The notes under the pieces are model-generated. The model was not told where the DNA came from and made no database searches. It saw nothing but the letters and a program-made list of their open reading frames with translations. Both the position numbers and the translations under genes were made by a program. 47,430 nt of DNA from an uncultured Candidatus Saccharibacteria bacterium (GTDB lineage: Bacteria; Patescibacteriota; Saccharimonadia; Saccharimonadales; Saccharimonadaceae): the NCBI GenBank assembly GCA_947302355.1, contig CAMYUU010000006.1:1-47430 (forward strand), written 5' to 3'. Shown here one piece after another: positions 26,092 through 34,028 of this stretch. How positions within the stretch are numbered: position 1 is the first letter of the stretch; every line of letters begins with the position of its first letter.

Positions 26092-26135
26092 AAAAAGGCG
26101 CCACGCTTGAAGGCGCGGCGCTCTTTTCGTCGAAC
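26092..26135 (-). terminator. Trailer motif and terminator, solenoid gene 6
   Basis: On the minus strand GTTCGACG (26135-26128), then directly the stem AGCGCCGCGCC / GCGTGGCGCC and TTTTTG. The trailer pairs with the leader CGTTGAAC (8 bp, one G-U). Confidence 0.78.
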
Positions 26136-26153
26136 TAAATCGGGGGCGTACAG

Positions 26154-26858
26154 TTAGTGCATATCGGCATCGCCGAAGACTTTGCCCTGAGAGATATCGG
26201 CGTCGCCGTGAATCGTGGCGGAGCCAAATACGTCTGCTGAGCCATGCACCTCGGCTTCACCGCGAACTACGGCTTTACCGTGAACCTTGGCGGAGCCAGA
26301 AACAACAACATCGTCATAGACATCGGCTTTCTTATAGATCCGTGCTTTACCTTCGACTTTGGCGTCGCCATGGACATCTGCGCGGCCACTAATGAAGGCG
26401 TCACCCTCAACCCAGGCTCGCTCATGGACTCTTGCTAGGGCGCAGACTCTGGCCGAACCCTCAACCCAGGCGTCGTCGAAAACCATGGCATAGCCATAAA
26501 TCTGGGCTGAAACGAAGACTTCGGCCCCGCCATACACCATGGCATCGTCTTGGACTTTGGCTTTGTCTCTGATCATAGCCATTCCATACACCTTCGCTCG
26601 GTCACAAACCATAGCGGAACCGAGGACTAGGGCGTCGTCATATACCTGAGCTTCACCGTACACGCAGGCATTATCGCCAACCCAGCACTTCCCCTCTTGT
26701 GCAAGATTGCTCGGCTTTTCGATGAAACCTCCTTTTGTTCCTGCCTTCACTACACTTCCGCTTGCTAGCACGACATCTCTAACAGCGCGAATCCGGTAGA
26801 GTAGACGCTCATCCATCTCCTTGGTTTCATCTTCTAGCAGCTCGTATTTCTGGTTCAT
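26154..26858 (-). CDS. YdcK-like hexapeptide beta-solenoid protein, paralog 6
   Basis: This is the only paralog on the minus strand. The 234-residue protein has the head QKYELLEDETKEMDERLLY, RIRAVRDV, GTKGGFIEKPSNLAQEG (about 3-68) and about 27 very regular hexapeptide repeats (for example GKAVVRGEAEVHGSADV) running to the C-terminus with no tail. An RBS GGGGAGG lies about 9 nt before the ATG. Base composition is more GC-rich than in the others, and the leader, trailer and terminator have diverged together, so it is an older branch of the family. Confidence 0.82.
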   Translation of the reverse strand: MNQKYELLEDETKEMDERLLYRIRAVRDVVLASGSVVKAGTKGGFIEKPSNLAQEGKCWVGDNACVYGEAQVYDDALVLGSAMVCDRAKVYGMAMIRDKAKVQDDAMVYGGAEVFVSAQIYGYAMVFDDAWVEGSARVCALARVHERAWVEGDAFISGRADVHGDAKVEGKARIYKKADVYDDVVVSGSAKVHGKAVVRGEAEVHGSADVFGSATIHGDADISQGKVFGDADMH

Positions 26859-26875
26859 TATTACGCCTCCCCTAT

Positions 26876-26950
26876 GTTCAACGTAAAGTTGCTTAATGTC
26901 AATAAAGACAATTACATAATTATCATATCATGATATGCTACAAAAATCAA
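26876..26950 (-). promoter_or_regulatory. Promoter and leader of solenoid gene 6
   Basis: On the minus strand TTGATT (26950-26945), 17-bp spacer ending TGA, TATGAT (26927-26922); a small stem with GTC/GAC; then CGTTGAAC (26883-26876), pairing with GTTCGACG at 26135-26128. Confidence 0.72.
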
Positions 26951-26970
26951 ATCAATAGGATTAGACTGTA

Positions 26971-27066
26971 TTGACGGAATATCAATAAAGTGATATTGTA
27001 ATAGAGTTAATCGCCATCTTCTAGGTTTGGAGGAATGTTCGGTTGGTACATTTATTCGTTGATTTT
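26971..27066 (+). promoter_or_regulatory. Promoter and leader of solenoid gene 7
   Basis: TTGACG (26971-26976), 17-bp spacer ending TGA, TATTGT (26994-26999); then GGTACATTTA and TTCGTTGATTTT (27055-27066), pairing with AGAATCAACGAA at 28074-28085: 12 bp, one G-U. It has GTTGA where paralogs 2-5 have GTTGG, matched by TCAAC in the trailer. Confidence 0.78.
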
Positions 27067-27087
27067 ATAGTTTAGGGGGTGTAGTCT

Positions 27088-28053
27088 ATGGCGGGACAAA
27101 AGTATGAATTTACGGATGATTCGCGAATCGTCCGTACTCCAAGTGGGTTTAGGAAGGTACGCCGTATCCGTGCTTTGCCCGGGTGTCCTATTCCAGGCGT
27201 AAAGCCTGGCGATCTCGGTGGATATATCGAGAGCGAAAAAAACCTTTCCCACGAAGGGTGTTGTTGGATTTACGACGATGCGGTAGTTTGCAATGATGCA
27301 GTCGTATGCGACGATGCCGAAGTGCGGAATCGCGCTAGGATTTACGACCGCGTCCAAGTATGCGGTTGTGCCAAAATCTATGGCCATGTTCGAGCATACG
27401 ATGACGCAAAGATTGCTGGTTACGCTGAAGCGTGCAATCGTGTCAAGGTACACGGAAACGCACAAATCTACGGTCACGCTAGGCTCTATGGGCATGCCAA
27501 GGTACTTGATCATGCTGAGATCTATGACGACGCCGAGGTATTTGACTTTGGTGTGGTTCGTGGCTCTGCCAAAATCTACCAAGATGCCAGAGTCTACGGT
27601 CACGCTTACGTCTCTGGTTGTGCTAGAGTGCACGATTGTGCTGTGATTTGTGGCAGGGCAAAGGCATACGAATACGCTGAAGTTTACGGCCACGCCTCCA
27701 TGTCTGGTCACGCTGAGGTCAGCATGTTCGTCAGGATTCATGGTAATGCTTCCCTGTATGACCATGCCTTAGTCTGTGACTTCGCCGAAATCTTTGGCGA
27801 TGCCAGAATCTATGACCGCGCCCAAATATGCGATCTTGTAATCGCGTGCGGTAATGCCGAAGTGTACGGCTATGCCGAAATCCATGACGAATCGAAAATC
27901 TTCGGTCACGCACGTGTGTGCGGGCATGCTAAGGTTTGCGACAAGTCCCAGATTTTTGGCCACGCACGAGTCAGTGGCAATTCCCTGGTTGTTTATTCTT
28001 CCAGGATTAATGCTAGGTTGGAAGTCACTGACGTGGTGGCGGGAGCCGCATAG
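27088..28053 (+). CDS. YdcK-like hexapeptide beta-solenoid protein, paralog 7
   Basis: This is the longest paralog, 321 residues, with a diverged head ([40 protein letters not shown], about 4-62) and about 40 hexapeptide repeats with frequent Cys (for example VCDDAEVRNRARIYDRVQV). The Cys content is unusual against the other paralogs and may allow metal or disulfide contacts; that is inference. The RBS is GGGGGTG. It lies directly upstream of obg, but its terminator separates the two. Confidence 0.8.
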   Translation: MAGQKYEFTDDSRIVRTPSGFRKVRRIRALPGCPIPGVKPGDLGGYIESEKNLSHEGCCWIYDDAVVCNDAVVCDDAEVRNRARIYDRVQVCGCAKIYGHVRAYDDAKIAGYAEACNRVKVHGNAQIYGHARLYGHAKVLDHAEIYDDAEVFDFGVVRGSAKIYQDARVYGHAYVSGCARVHDCAVICGRAKAYEYAEVYGHASMSGHAEVSMFVRIHGNASLYDHALVCDFAEIFGDARIYDRAQICDLVIACGNAEVYGYAEIHDESKIFGHARVCGHAKVCDKSQIFGHARVSGNSLVVYSSRINARLEVTDVVAGAA

Positions 28054-28073
28054 TAGCTTAGGCGAATCACTAG

Positions 28074-28119
28074 AGAATCAACGAAAAAAACACCACGCTA
28101 AAACAGGTGGTGTTTTTTT
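28074..28119 (+). terminator. Trailer motif and terminator, solenoid gene 7
   Basis: AGAATCAACGAA (28074-28085) runs into AAAAACACCAC / GTGGTGTTTTTTT. The stem has also changed relative to paralogs 2-5 (CACCAC/GTGGTG). Confidence 0.82.
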
Positions 28120-28138
28120 CAAGCCATATAATTTATGT

Positions 28139-28144
28139 TATAAT
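28139..28144 (+). promoter_or_regulatory. Extended -10 promoter of obg, leaderless
   Basis: TGT-TATAAT, 6 nt, ATG at 28151. No RBS is present. Confidence 0.7.
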
Positions 28145-28150
28145 ATTATT

Positions 28151-29587
28151 ATGTTTGTAGACAAAGCCAAAGTTAGTTTAAAAGCTGGTAAAGGCGGCGA
28201 TGGTGCCGTTTCTTTTCGCCATGAAATTTATGTGCCAAAAGGTGGTCCCGATGGGGGCGACGGAGGTAAAGGTGGCGATATTATTTTTAGAGCTGACCGC
28301 AACACTAATACTTTGGTTGATTTTCGTTTTACTCCGATTCTCACTGCTGAAAATGGCAAAAATGGTGCTGGCCAACGCGCTGCTGGCCGCTCCGGCAAAG
28401 ACCTGATTGTCGACGTGCCCGTTGGCACGGTTGTTTACAGAATCAACGACTTAACACCTTCTGAGACCATGTCCCGCGAGCCTCACGAGGCGAGCGAAGT
28501 GAGTGAGCCCCGTAACGACGGGAGCGAACGAGCGGGGTCGAAGAAGGTGTTAATCGCTGATCTTGTAGAAGATGGTGCCGAGGCCATCATCGCTCATGGT
28601 GGCGCCGGTGGCTTTGGCAATGCTCATTTTAAGAGTTCGACGCGTCAGGCTCCCTTGGTCGCCGAAGTTGGTGAACCAGGCGAAGAATTCGAAGCCGAAT
28701 TAGAACTTAAAACCATGGCTGACGTCGGCTTAGTAGGGCTACCGAATGCGGGTAAGTCCACTTTTCTATCGGTAGTTTCTAATGCTAAGCCAGAAATCGC
28801 CGACTATGCTTTTACTACAATTACGCCGAATCTTGGCGTCGCCACTATTGATAGTCAAGATTTACTGATAGCCGATATTCCAGGTCTGATTGAAGGAGCG
28901 GCTGAAGGCAAGGGACTTGGCCACGATTTTCTGCGTCACGTAGATCGCACTGCGGTCTTGCTACACTTAATTGATATTTACAATGATGACGCCGGCGAAG
29001 CTTATCAAACTATTCGCACTGAACTTGGCAAATATTCCGACCTCGCTTCGCGTCCTGAAATTGTCGCACTTACTAAATGTGAAGGTGTAGATGAAGACAT
29101 CATTAAGATGCAAACATCTTCCATTCTTGCCAAGAACCCAGACGCGAAGGTTTTTGCCATTTCCAGCTCCGCTCACCAAGGCCTCACCGAGCTCCTACGT
29201 GAATTAGTGAGGATTGTGAAAAATGAGTCTACTGAGACCGTTTGCGACAACGGGAGCAAATTAGCGAGCGACGCCCGTAACGACGGGCCGGCGCGAAGCG
29301 GGTCTCAGGAGGCTCATTTGAGCAATCTGCCGACTATTTCGCTTAGTGAAGATGTTCTGAAAGGCACTTGGCAAGTCGAAAAACAAGACGACAAATTCAT
29401 CGTAACTGGTGAAAAGATTGAGAAATTTGCCCGTAGAACCGATCTAGATAACTACGCCAGCGTTAACCGTCTTCGCGACATCATGAAAAAGATGGGTATT
29501 CGTGCTGAGCTTACCAATCAAGGCGCCGAGCCGGATTCAATTATTGAGATTGCCGGGAAAGAATTTACTCTTGTCGAAGATTACTAA
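28151..29587 (+). CDS. obg: GTPase Obg with two palindromic-element insertions
   Basis: Obg (CgtA) is a ribosome-assembly GTPase. The 478-residue protein has the Gly-rich Obg fold (FVDKAKVSLKAGKGGDG), a G domain with P-loop GLPNAGKS and DIPGLIEGA, TKCE and SSS motifs, and a C-terminal OCT domain. Two stretches do not belong to the family: about residues 101-135 inside the Obg domain and about 357-390 between the G and OCT domains. Both are encoded by GC-rich palindromic DNA and keep the frame. The ATG at 28151 follows TGT-TATAAT by 6 nt. Confidence 0.95.
   Translation: MFVDKAKVSLKAGKGGDGAVSFRHEIYVPKGGPDGGDGGKGGDIIFRADRNTNTLVDFRFTPILTAENGKNGAGQRAAGRSGKDLIVDVPVGTVVYRINDLTPSETMSREPHEASEVSEPRNDGSERAGSKKVLIADLVEDGAEAIIAHGGAGGFGNAHFKSSTRQAPLVAEVGEPGEEFEAELELKTMADVGLVGLPNAGKSTFLSVVSNAKPEIADYAFTTITPNLGVATIDSQDLLIADIPGLIEGAAEGKGLGHDFLRHVDRTAVLLHLIDIYNDDAGEAYQTIRTELGKYSDLASRPEIVALTKCEGVDEDIIKMQTSSILAKNPDAKVFAISSSAHQGLTELLRELVRIVKNESTETVCDNGSKLASDARNDGPARSGSQEAHLSNLPTISLSEDVLKGTWQVEKQDDKFIVTGEKIEKFARRTDLDNYASVNRLRDIMKKMGIRAELTNQGAEPDSIIEIAGKEFTLVEDY
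28451..28553 (+). repeat. Palindromic element in obg, copy 1
   Basis: Perfect 12-bp terminal inverted repeat TTAACACCTTCT / AGAAGGTGTTAA, inner GACC-CCCGC / GCGGGGTC arms, and the shared core CCCGTAACGACGGG (28509-28522). Open in frame. Confidence 0.82.
29221..29319 (+). repeat. Palindromic element in obg, copy 2
   Basis: Terminal arms of 19 bp, 17 complementary (AAATGAGTCTACTGAGACC with GGTCTCAGGAGGCTCATTT), total 99 bp, exactly 33 codons. The same core CCCGTAACGACGGG is at 29274-29287. Confidence 0.82.
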
Positions 29588-29597
29588 AACCAATTTC

Positions 29598-30698
29598 CTA
29601 GTGAATATAATTGAAGTTTCCCACTGAGCTGGCAGGAATGGTGGAGCGAATTACGCGCCAAGGAATACCATAGTTCATCTCTGATACCACAATCGAACCA
29701 TCACCGTTTACCGCTTCTACATAGCCCACATGACCATACCAACCAGACGCAGTCTGGATAATCGCGCCCGCAGCTGGCGTACGATCTACTAAGTAACCGG
29801 CGGCCGCCGCATTCCGAGCCCAGGCATTTGCATTTCCGAGATTGGACGGCAAATCTTGCCTCTTATACCAAGCCCACTGTGTACACTGACCACCACCATA
29901 AGGGCCACCAAGGTTATAGAACCAACCCACTACCTCGATGTTTTGTCGCTCAGATGTACTACCAAGATAGGTATAGGTATAGGTATTTGTATTCGTATAA
30001 GTAGGACGAGTCACTACTGGTGCTACATACTCTGGACGCTCAGTTTCTGGAAGAGAACCATTTTTTACAACGATTTGCATGCCATCGGTCAGACCAGACA
30101 CCTCGAGGTCGTTTAGGGCGATTATCTCCTCAACCGTTGAACCATATTTCTCGGTGATGGACTCTAGGGTATCGTCTGATTTTACGGTGTACACGATACC
30201 AGGGGCGCTAGGTAACTTAAGAATGGTACCAGCGGATACGTCCGTAGTTTTCAGACCGTTAGACCAACGAACCTGGTCGGCGGTAAGGCCGAATTTAGAG
30301 GCAATTGTGTTTACGTCCTCGCCCTCTGACACTTCGTATTCTATTACGCCTCTAGAAACGGCAATATCTGTAATACTAGGCTTCTCCAACTTACCGGAGA
30401 CAGTCTGGCCAGAGTCATACATAGTGGTAGTGATTACATAGTTAGACGCTACGTCGCCCGCGCTAGCAAGCTCCAAAGCGTCAGATAAATCCGCAACCGT
30501 ATAGAGCTCAGATAACTGATCAATGGAAATATTGCTATAGTCATCAGCCGCAAAAGAACTAAGGCTAAGATTGGCCTCTGAATTTTGCTTGTCAATCGAG
30601 CCAACAAAAACTAATAGCAACGTAGCCCCACCTACGATTAAATAGGGTAATGCGCTCTTAAAACTGTCAAACTTAATCTTTCGTTTCTTCTTTGTCAT
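29598..30698 (-). CDS. LysM-CHAP peptidoglycan hydrolase, membrane-anchored
   Basis: The 366-residue protein has a basic start and one hydrophobic segment (about 17-34), two LysM peptidoglycan-binding modules (about 121-163 and 170-212), a Thr/Tyr-rich linker (TYTNTNTYTYTY) and a C-terminal CHAP domain (about 255-366) with catalytic Cys272 (GGQCTQWAW) and His323 (YGHVGYVEAV). It would act outside the membrane as an amidase or endopeptidase in wall turnover. Its ATG overlaps the RuvX-MltG stop (ATGA), so the two wall-active proteins are translationally coupled. Confidence 0.9.
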   Translation of the reverse strand: MTKKKRKIKFDSFKSALPYLIVGGATLLLVFVGSIDKQNSEANLSLSSFAADDYSNISIDQLSELYTVADLSDALELASAGDVASNYVITTTMYDSGQTVSGKLEKPSITDIAVSRGVIEYEVSEGEDVNTIASKFGLTADQVRWSNGLKTTDVSAGTILKLPSAPGIVYTVKSDDTLESITEKYGSTVEEIIALNDLEVSGLTDGMQIVVKNGSLPETERPEYVAPVVTRPTYTNTNTYTYTYLGSTSERQNIEVVGWFYNLGGPYGGGQCTQWAWYKRQDLPSNLGNANAWARNAAAAGYLVDRTPAAGAIIQTASGWYGHVGYVEAVNGDGSIVVSEMNYGIPWRVIRSTIPASSVGNFNYIH

Positions 30699-32149
30699 AA
30701 TGATACATTACAGAGGTCCTGGCAATGGCTGGAAATATTCTGATTATGCTCAGCCTCTGTATAACTATAATACATCATTCCATCGTCTCCTGTCAAGAAG
30801 TAAAGATAAGAAGTATCCGAAGGTTCCGCTACGGCTAGAAGTGCCGTCAGGCTAGGATTAGAGATGGGTCCACAAGGCAAACCAGTATGAAGGCGCGTAT
30901 TGTAGCAAGAATCGACTTTTAGGGCGGCTTGATTATCCTGATACGTTGCTCTGTCGGGATCAACTACGTCAAGCGCATAAGACACCGTTACGTCGCTTCC
31001 AAGGGATATTCCATAATTAAGACGCGACAAAAACACTTGTGCCACCGTCGGCTGTTCGGGAGGGGAAGCTTCTTTTTGCACTACCGAAGCCAGGGTAATT
31101 CCCTCAAATAGAGATAGACCTCTATCGGCATATCTTTGCTCTAATCTGTTCTCTTTTATTACGTCGTCCATCCCTTTAAGAAAAGTCTCAATTACTTCAT
31201 TTGCGGTAGCTGACTTATAAAATTCATGTGTTTCCCCAAACAAATACCCCTCCAGCGTAGCCCCCTCTGGCCTTCCCTGTAAGAAAGCAAAATCATAATT
31301 CGCACTCAAAGCTTCGTCCACCTCTGTTTCGGAATATCCAACCTCGATTAAATTCTTCTTGATGTCAAAAATAGTTTCCCCTGGGCGAATGGTAAAATCA
31401 AACACTTCTGCCACCATCTTCGATTCCTGCTCTTTTACCCAAGCTAGATACTCCTGGTGTTTTTTCTCTTTAATCATTAATGCAATTCCAGTCCCTATTA
31501 AGCCTATAATAATCAGAATAACTATTGCACTCGTCCATTTTGTAACTGTTTTCATCTTATGTTTCGCCTTTTTAGTACTTAATAATACTTTTTCAGATTG
31601 TTTCTTCGCCAAGCCTTTTGCGTTTTGGATTTCCTGCAATGCCTTATCAGTTAGCTGGCGCTCAGATATGTTTTCCGCAGACCGTAAGCTTGGACTAGCA
31701 TCCTTGAGTGCGTCCGCGGAAGATATGTCTGAGTGCTCCATCTTGTCACTGGTAAGGTTTTCCAAGAAATCCTGCAGAATAATTGCGGCCGCCTCTGCGT
31801 CGATTTCGCCTTTTTCGTATTGCTTCTTGCGTGACTTTAATCGTTCTTCGGCCACAACGGAGGTTAGCGACTCGTCTTGGAATTTAATTCTAGCCCCTGG
31901 TATCTTCTCTGTTAAAGTCTTAGCAAAACTCCTCACATATTGCGATTGTGCAGTCTCGTTGCCCTCGTTACTGCGTGGTAAACCTAAAACGAAGAGATTG
32001 GTGCTATTGAGGCGTGCAATTCTAGCTATTTCTTGCCATTCTGAGCCGTCAACGTTTACGAAGCCTACTGGAACCGCAATCCGCGTATCAGAATCAGCCC
32101 TGGCCACGCCAATGCGTTTCTCTCCCACATCTAGACACAAAACTCGCAT
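30695..32149 (-). CDS. ruvX-mltG: RuvX (YqgF) - MltG (YceG) fusion protein
   Basis: Residues about 1-132 form a complete RuvX/YqgF RNase H-like resolvase domain (MRVLCLDVGEKRIGVA; FVLGLPRS; QDESLTS; DAEAAAIILQDFL). A linker follows, then one transmembrane segment (about 205-226) and a YceG/MltG lytic transglycosylase domain (LASVVQKEA; SDVTVSYALD; TGLPCGPISNPS). The two families often lie side by side in bacteria, but here no stop intervenes. RuvX would face the cytoplasm and MltG the outside, a topology compatible with both. A GAGGAG RBS is present. An artificial join by a single base error is possible but nothing suggests it. Confidence 0.88.
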   Translation of the reverse strand: MRVLCLDVGEKRIGVARADSDTRIAVPVGFVNVDGSEWQEIARIARLNSTNLFVLGLPRSNEGNETAQSQYVRSFAKTLTEKIPGARIKFQDESLTSVVAEERLKSRKKQYEKGEIDAEAAAIILQDFLENLTSDKMEHSDISSADALKDASPSLRSAENISERQLTDKALQEIQNAKGLAKKQSEKVLLSTKKAKHKMKTVTKWTSAIVILIIIGLIGTGIALMIKEKKHQEYLAWVKEQESKMVAEVFDFTIRPGETIFDIKKNLIEVGYSETEVDEALSANYDFAFLQGRPEGATLEGYLFGETHEFYKSATANEVIETFLKGMDDVIKENRLEQRYADRGLSLFEGITLASVVQKEASPPEQPTVAQVFLSRLNYGISLGSDVTVSYALDVVDPDRATYQDNQAALKVDSCYNTRLHTGLPCGPISNPSLTALLAVAEPSDTSYLYFLTGDDGMMYYSYTEAEHNQNISSHCQDLCNVSL

Positions 32150-32177
32150 TTTTCTCCTCGCATTTTACTCTACCCCC

Positions 32178-33980
32178 CTAGTTATTCTCTTTTTTATTGT
32201 CTTCGCTCTCTTTTTTGGCTTCTTCGTCAGACTTTTCCTCGGACTTATCTTCGTCTTTGTTCTGTTTAACTTCATTGCCATTTTGATCTTTCACGTTAAA
32301 GATGACGGTAATTTTATTAGAATCATTTGGAATATTCATTACCCAAGGAAGAGATTTGTCAATTCTGACCTCAGAAACGCCATTAATATCCCTCAAATCG
32401 TGTTGTGCTTCGCCAAGACCCTTGCCCTTTACCCTTTCGATTACTTCATTCTCTGTAATCTTAGGGCCTACTAGATAAGAAGTCTTGAGCTTGCCAGTAA
32501 TACCGTTGTTATTCTTTGAAAAATTCTCAATGAACGGATCCTTCATTTCGTAGATTTTTTGTGCTTCGCCAAGATTGGCCTTTTTGGTGATAAATTCTTC
32601 TACCTTAGTTTTATCTATAGTATAAATCGATGCAGTCACGGTTACCTTTATGGAAGGCGTAACACCGTCTTTTACTTCTTCTCCGACCGCCGGCGTTGAA
32701 ACTGCGTCAGATGTGGTCTTGTTGAAGCTCGAACTAATTATCAATGCGCCATCACCTATTGATTTTGTGAGATTTTCCTTATCGTCCTGCTCGTTGGTGG
32801 TGGAAAGCTCTTCCTTAGCCTTATCTATATCGGATTGTTGTACGATGGTAATTTCTTCGTCGGTCCCGCCGCTCATAGCTTGGCTAGAGTAAGCAAAAAC
32901 CCTAGCATTAGTGCTCCAGCCAGTGCTTGATGCTGCGACATTGTACTTCTCGCCGGGCTCATTTGCTATTACCGAAACAGTGCCATTAATTCTACAGCCA
33001 TAATCTACTAACCCCTCAGGGTTATCCTTGTTCGCACAGTCGCCTTTGCCTTCACCACTATAGTTTAAGGTTTTGCTTTCTGTCGCAGTAAATACTAGTC
33101 CAGAAATCGAAAAAGTTTCACCTTCCGATATATGTGTCGAAGCCTTAATATTTAATGGAAAATACGCATAAACTTCAACTTCGCCCGTAGCTTTTTCGCC
33201 TACGTTCTTTTTCCCGGTCGCATCGAAGTTAACTTCTTGTACGGACTCTATTTTTTTCTCATCCAAATAGAATTTACCTTCATCGGCATCTTCTTCTCCG
33301 AGTTCGGTAGTGAAACTGACATTTTCTGAAAAGTTGTTTTGCTCGGTCTTGATACCAACCGTAAGAGTGACGCTTGGAGCGATTATGAATGCCCAAATCA
33401 TAAAGACTATTAACAGTACAACGCCAATGCCACTTAAGATAGCTAATTTCTTATGTGCGATAACCCAAGCTATAAGCTTGTTGGCAGATTTTTTCGCCTT
33501 TGCGCTCGGCTTACCCTTTTTATCATCAGAGTCTTCTTTTTCATCTTCTTCGTCTTCTTTATTTTTATCATTCTCGTCTTTAGGCTCTTCGGTTTTCTCA
33601 TCCTCTGAAGTGGCATTCTCTTTTTCTTCTTCTTTGTTGTCGGGTTCTTCTTCAACTAAATCTTCCTTCTCGGTGGTATCCTTCGTTAAATCGTCAGAAT
33701 CAGTCTTTGGAATTTCAGGCGCAGTTTGTAGATTCTTAGCTACCGGCAACTTAGTAGCGGCGGCGAGCTTCTTGATGGATGGATCGGTAGTTACTAGCAC
33801 AATCGTCTTTTCGGCTGAAGCACCAGCTTTTGAAATTAGTTTAATATTAACTATACTCCTAAAAACGCCGGCTTTCTTGGGCGGGACTAGCGCCACAATC
33901 TTTGATTTAGCGCCTTCAATCTTGGTAATGATATCTGTAATATCATCTTCTGGTTCGATATAAATCACGTCTTTATTCAT
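32178..33980 (-). CDS. Single-pass membrane protein of the CPR baseplate-J-like type
   Basis: The 600-residue protein has an N-terminal cytoplasmic domain (IVALVPPKKAGVFRS; LVTTDPSIKKLAAA, about 1-90), a long Glu/Lys/Asp low-complexity linker (about 95-165), a transmembrane segment (about 178-200) and a large extracellular region with repeated beta-rich modules. The tail is again acidic. Proteins of this layout are common in CPR genomes and often labelled baseplate J-like; function is unknown. The start is predicted leaderless (TGT-TAAAAT, TAGACC, ATG). The histidine kinase is divergent. Confidence 0.7.
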   Translation of the reverse strand: MNKDVIYIEPEDDITDIITKIEGAKSKIVALVPPKKAGVFRSIVNIKLISKAGASAEKTIVLVTTDPSIKKLAAATKLPVAKNLQTAPEIPKTDSDDLTKDTTEKEDLVEEEPDNKEEEKENATSEDEKTEEPKDENDKNKEDEEDEKEDSDDKKGKPSAKAKKSANKLIAWVIAHKKLAILSGIGVVLLIVFMIWAFIIAPSVTLTVGIKTEQNNFSENVSFTTELGEEDADEGKFYLDEKKIESVQEVNFDATGKKNVGEKATGEVEVYAYFPLNIKASTHISEGETFSISGLVFTATESKTLNYSGEGKGDCANKDNPEGLVDYGCRINGTVSVIANEPGEKYNVAASSTGWSTNARVFAYSSQAMSGGTDEEITIVQQSDIDKAKEELSTTNEQDDKENLTKSIGDGALIISSSFNKTTSDAVSTPAVGEEVKDGVTPSIKVTVTASIYTIDKTKVEEFITKKANLGEAQKIYEMKDPFIENFSKNNNGITGKLKTSYLVGPKITENEVIERVKGKGLGEAQHDLRDINGVSEVRIDKSLPWVMNIPNDSNKITVIFNVKDQNGNEVKQNKDEDKSEEKSDEEAKKESEDNKKENN

Positions 33981-34028
33981 GGTCTAATTTTAACACATTT
34001 TGTTAAGCTTGTGCTAAAATATATTTAA

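Noticed and set aside
27035-27070. Leader peptide MFGWYIYSLIL over the pairing motif of solenoid gene 7
   Set aside because: The RBS is too close to the ATG, and the frame is not conserved in the leader of gene 5, which shares the DNA block.
26154-27765. Long antisense reading frames across the solenoid genes (for example minus strand over 27052-27765)
   Set aside because: The 6-residue repeats leave the opposite strand open for long distances. These frames lack RBS and family similarity, so they are shadows.
20647-28053. Solenoid repeats as CRISPR or other DNA repeat array
   Set aside because: The periodicity is 18 bp with codon-level variation, as expected for hexapeptide coding repeats; there are no spacers.
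20500-28119. Solenoid array as an integron cassette array (GTTGG/CCAAC motifs resemble attC ends)
   Set aside because: The motifs do not fit GTTRRRY, one member is inverted, each unit has its own promoter, and the paired motifs flank the gene instead of forming a single 3' site. No integrase gene is present in the window.
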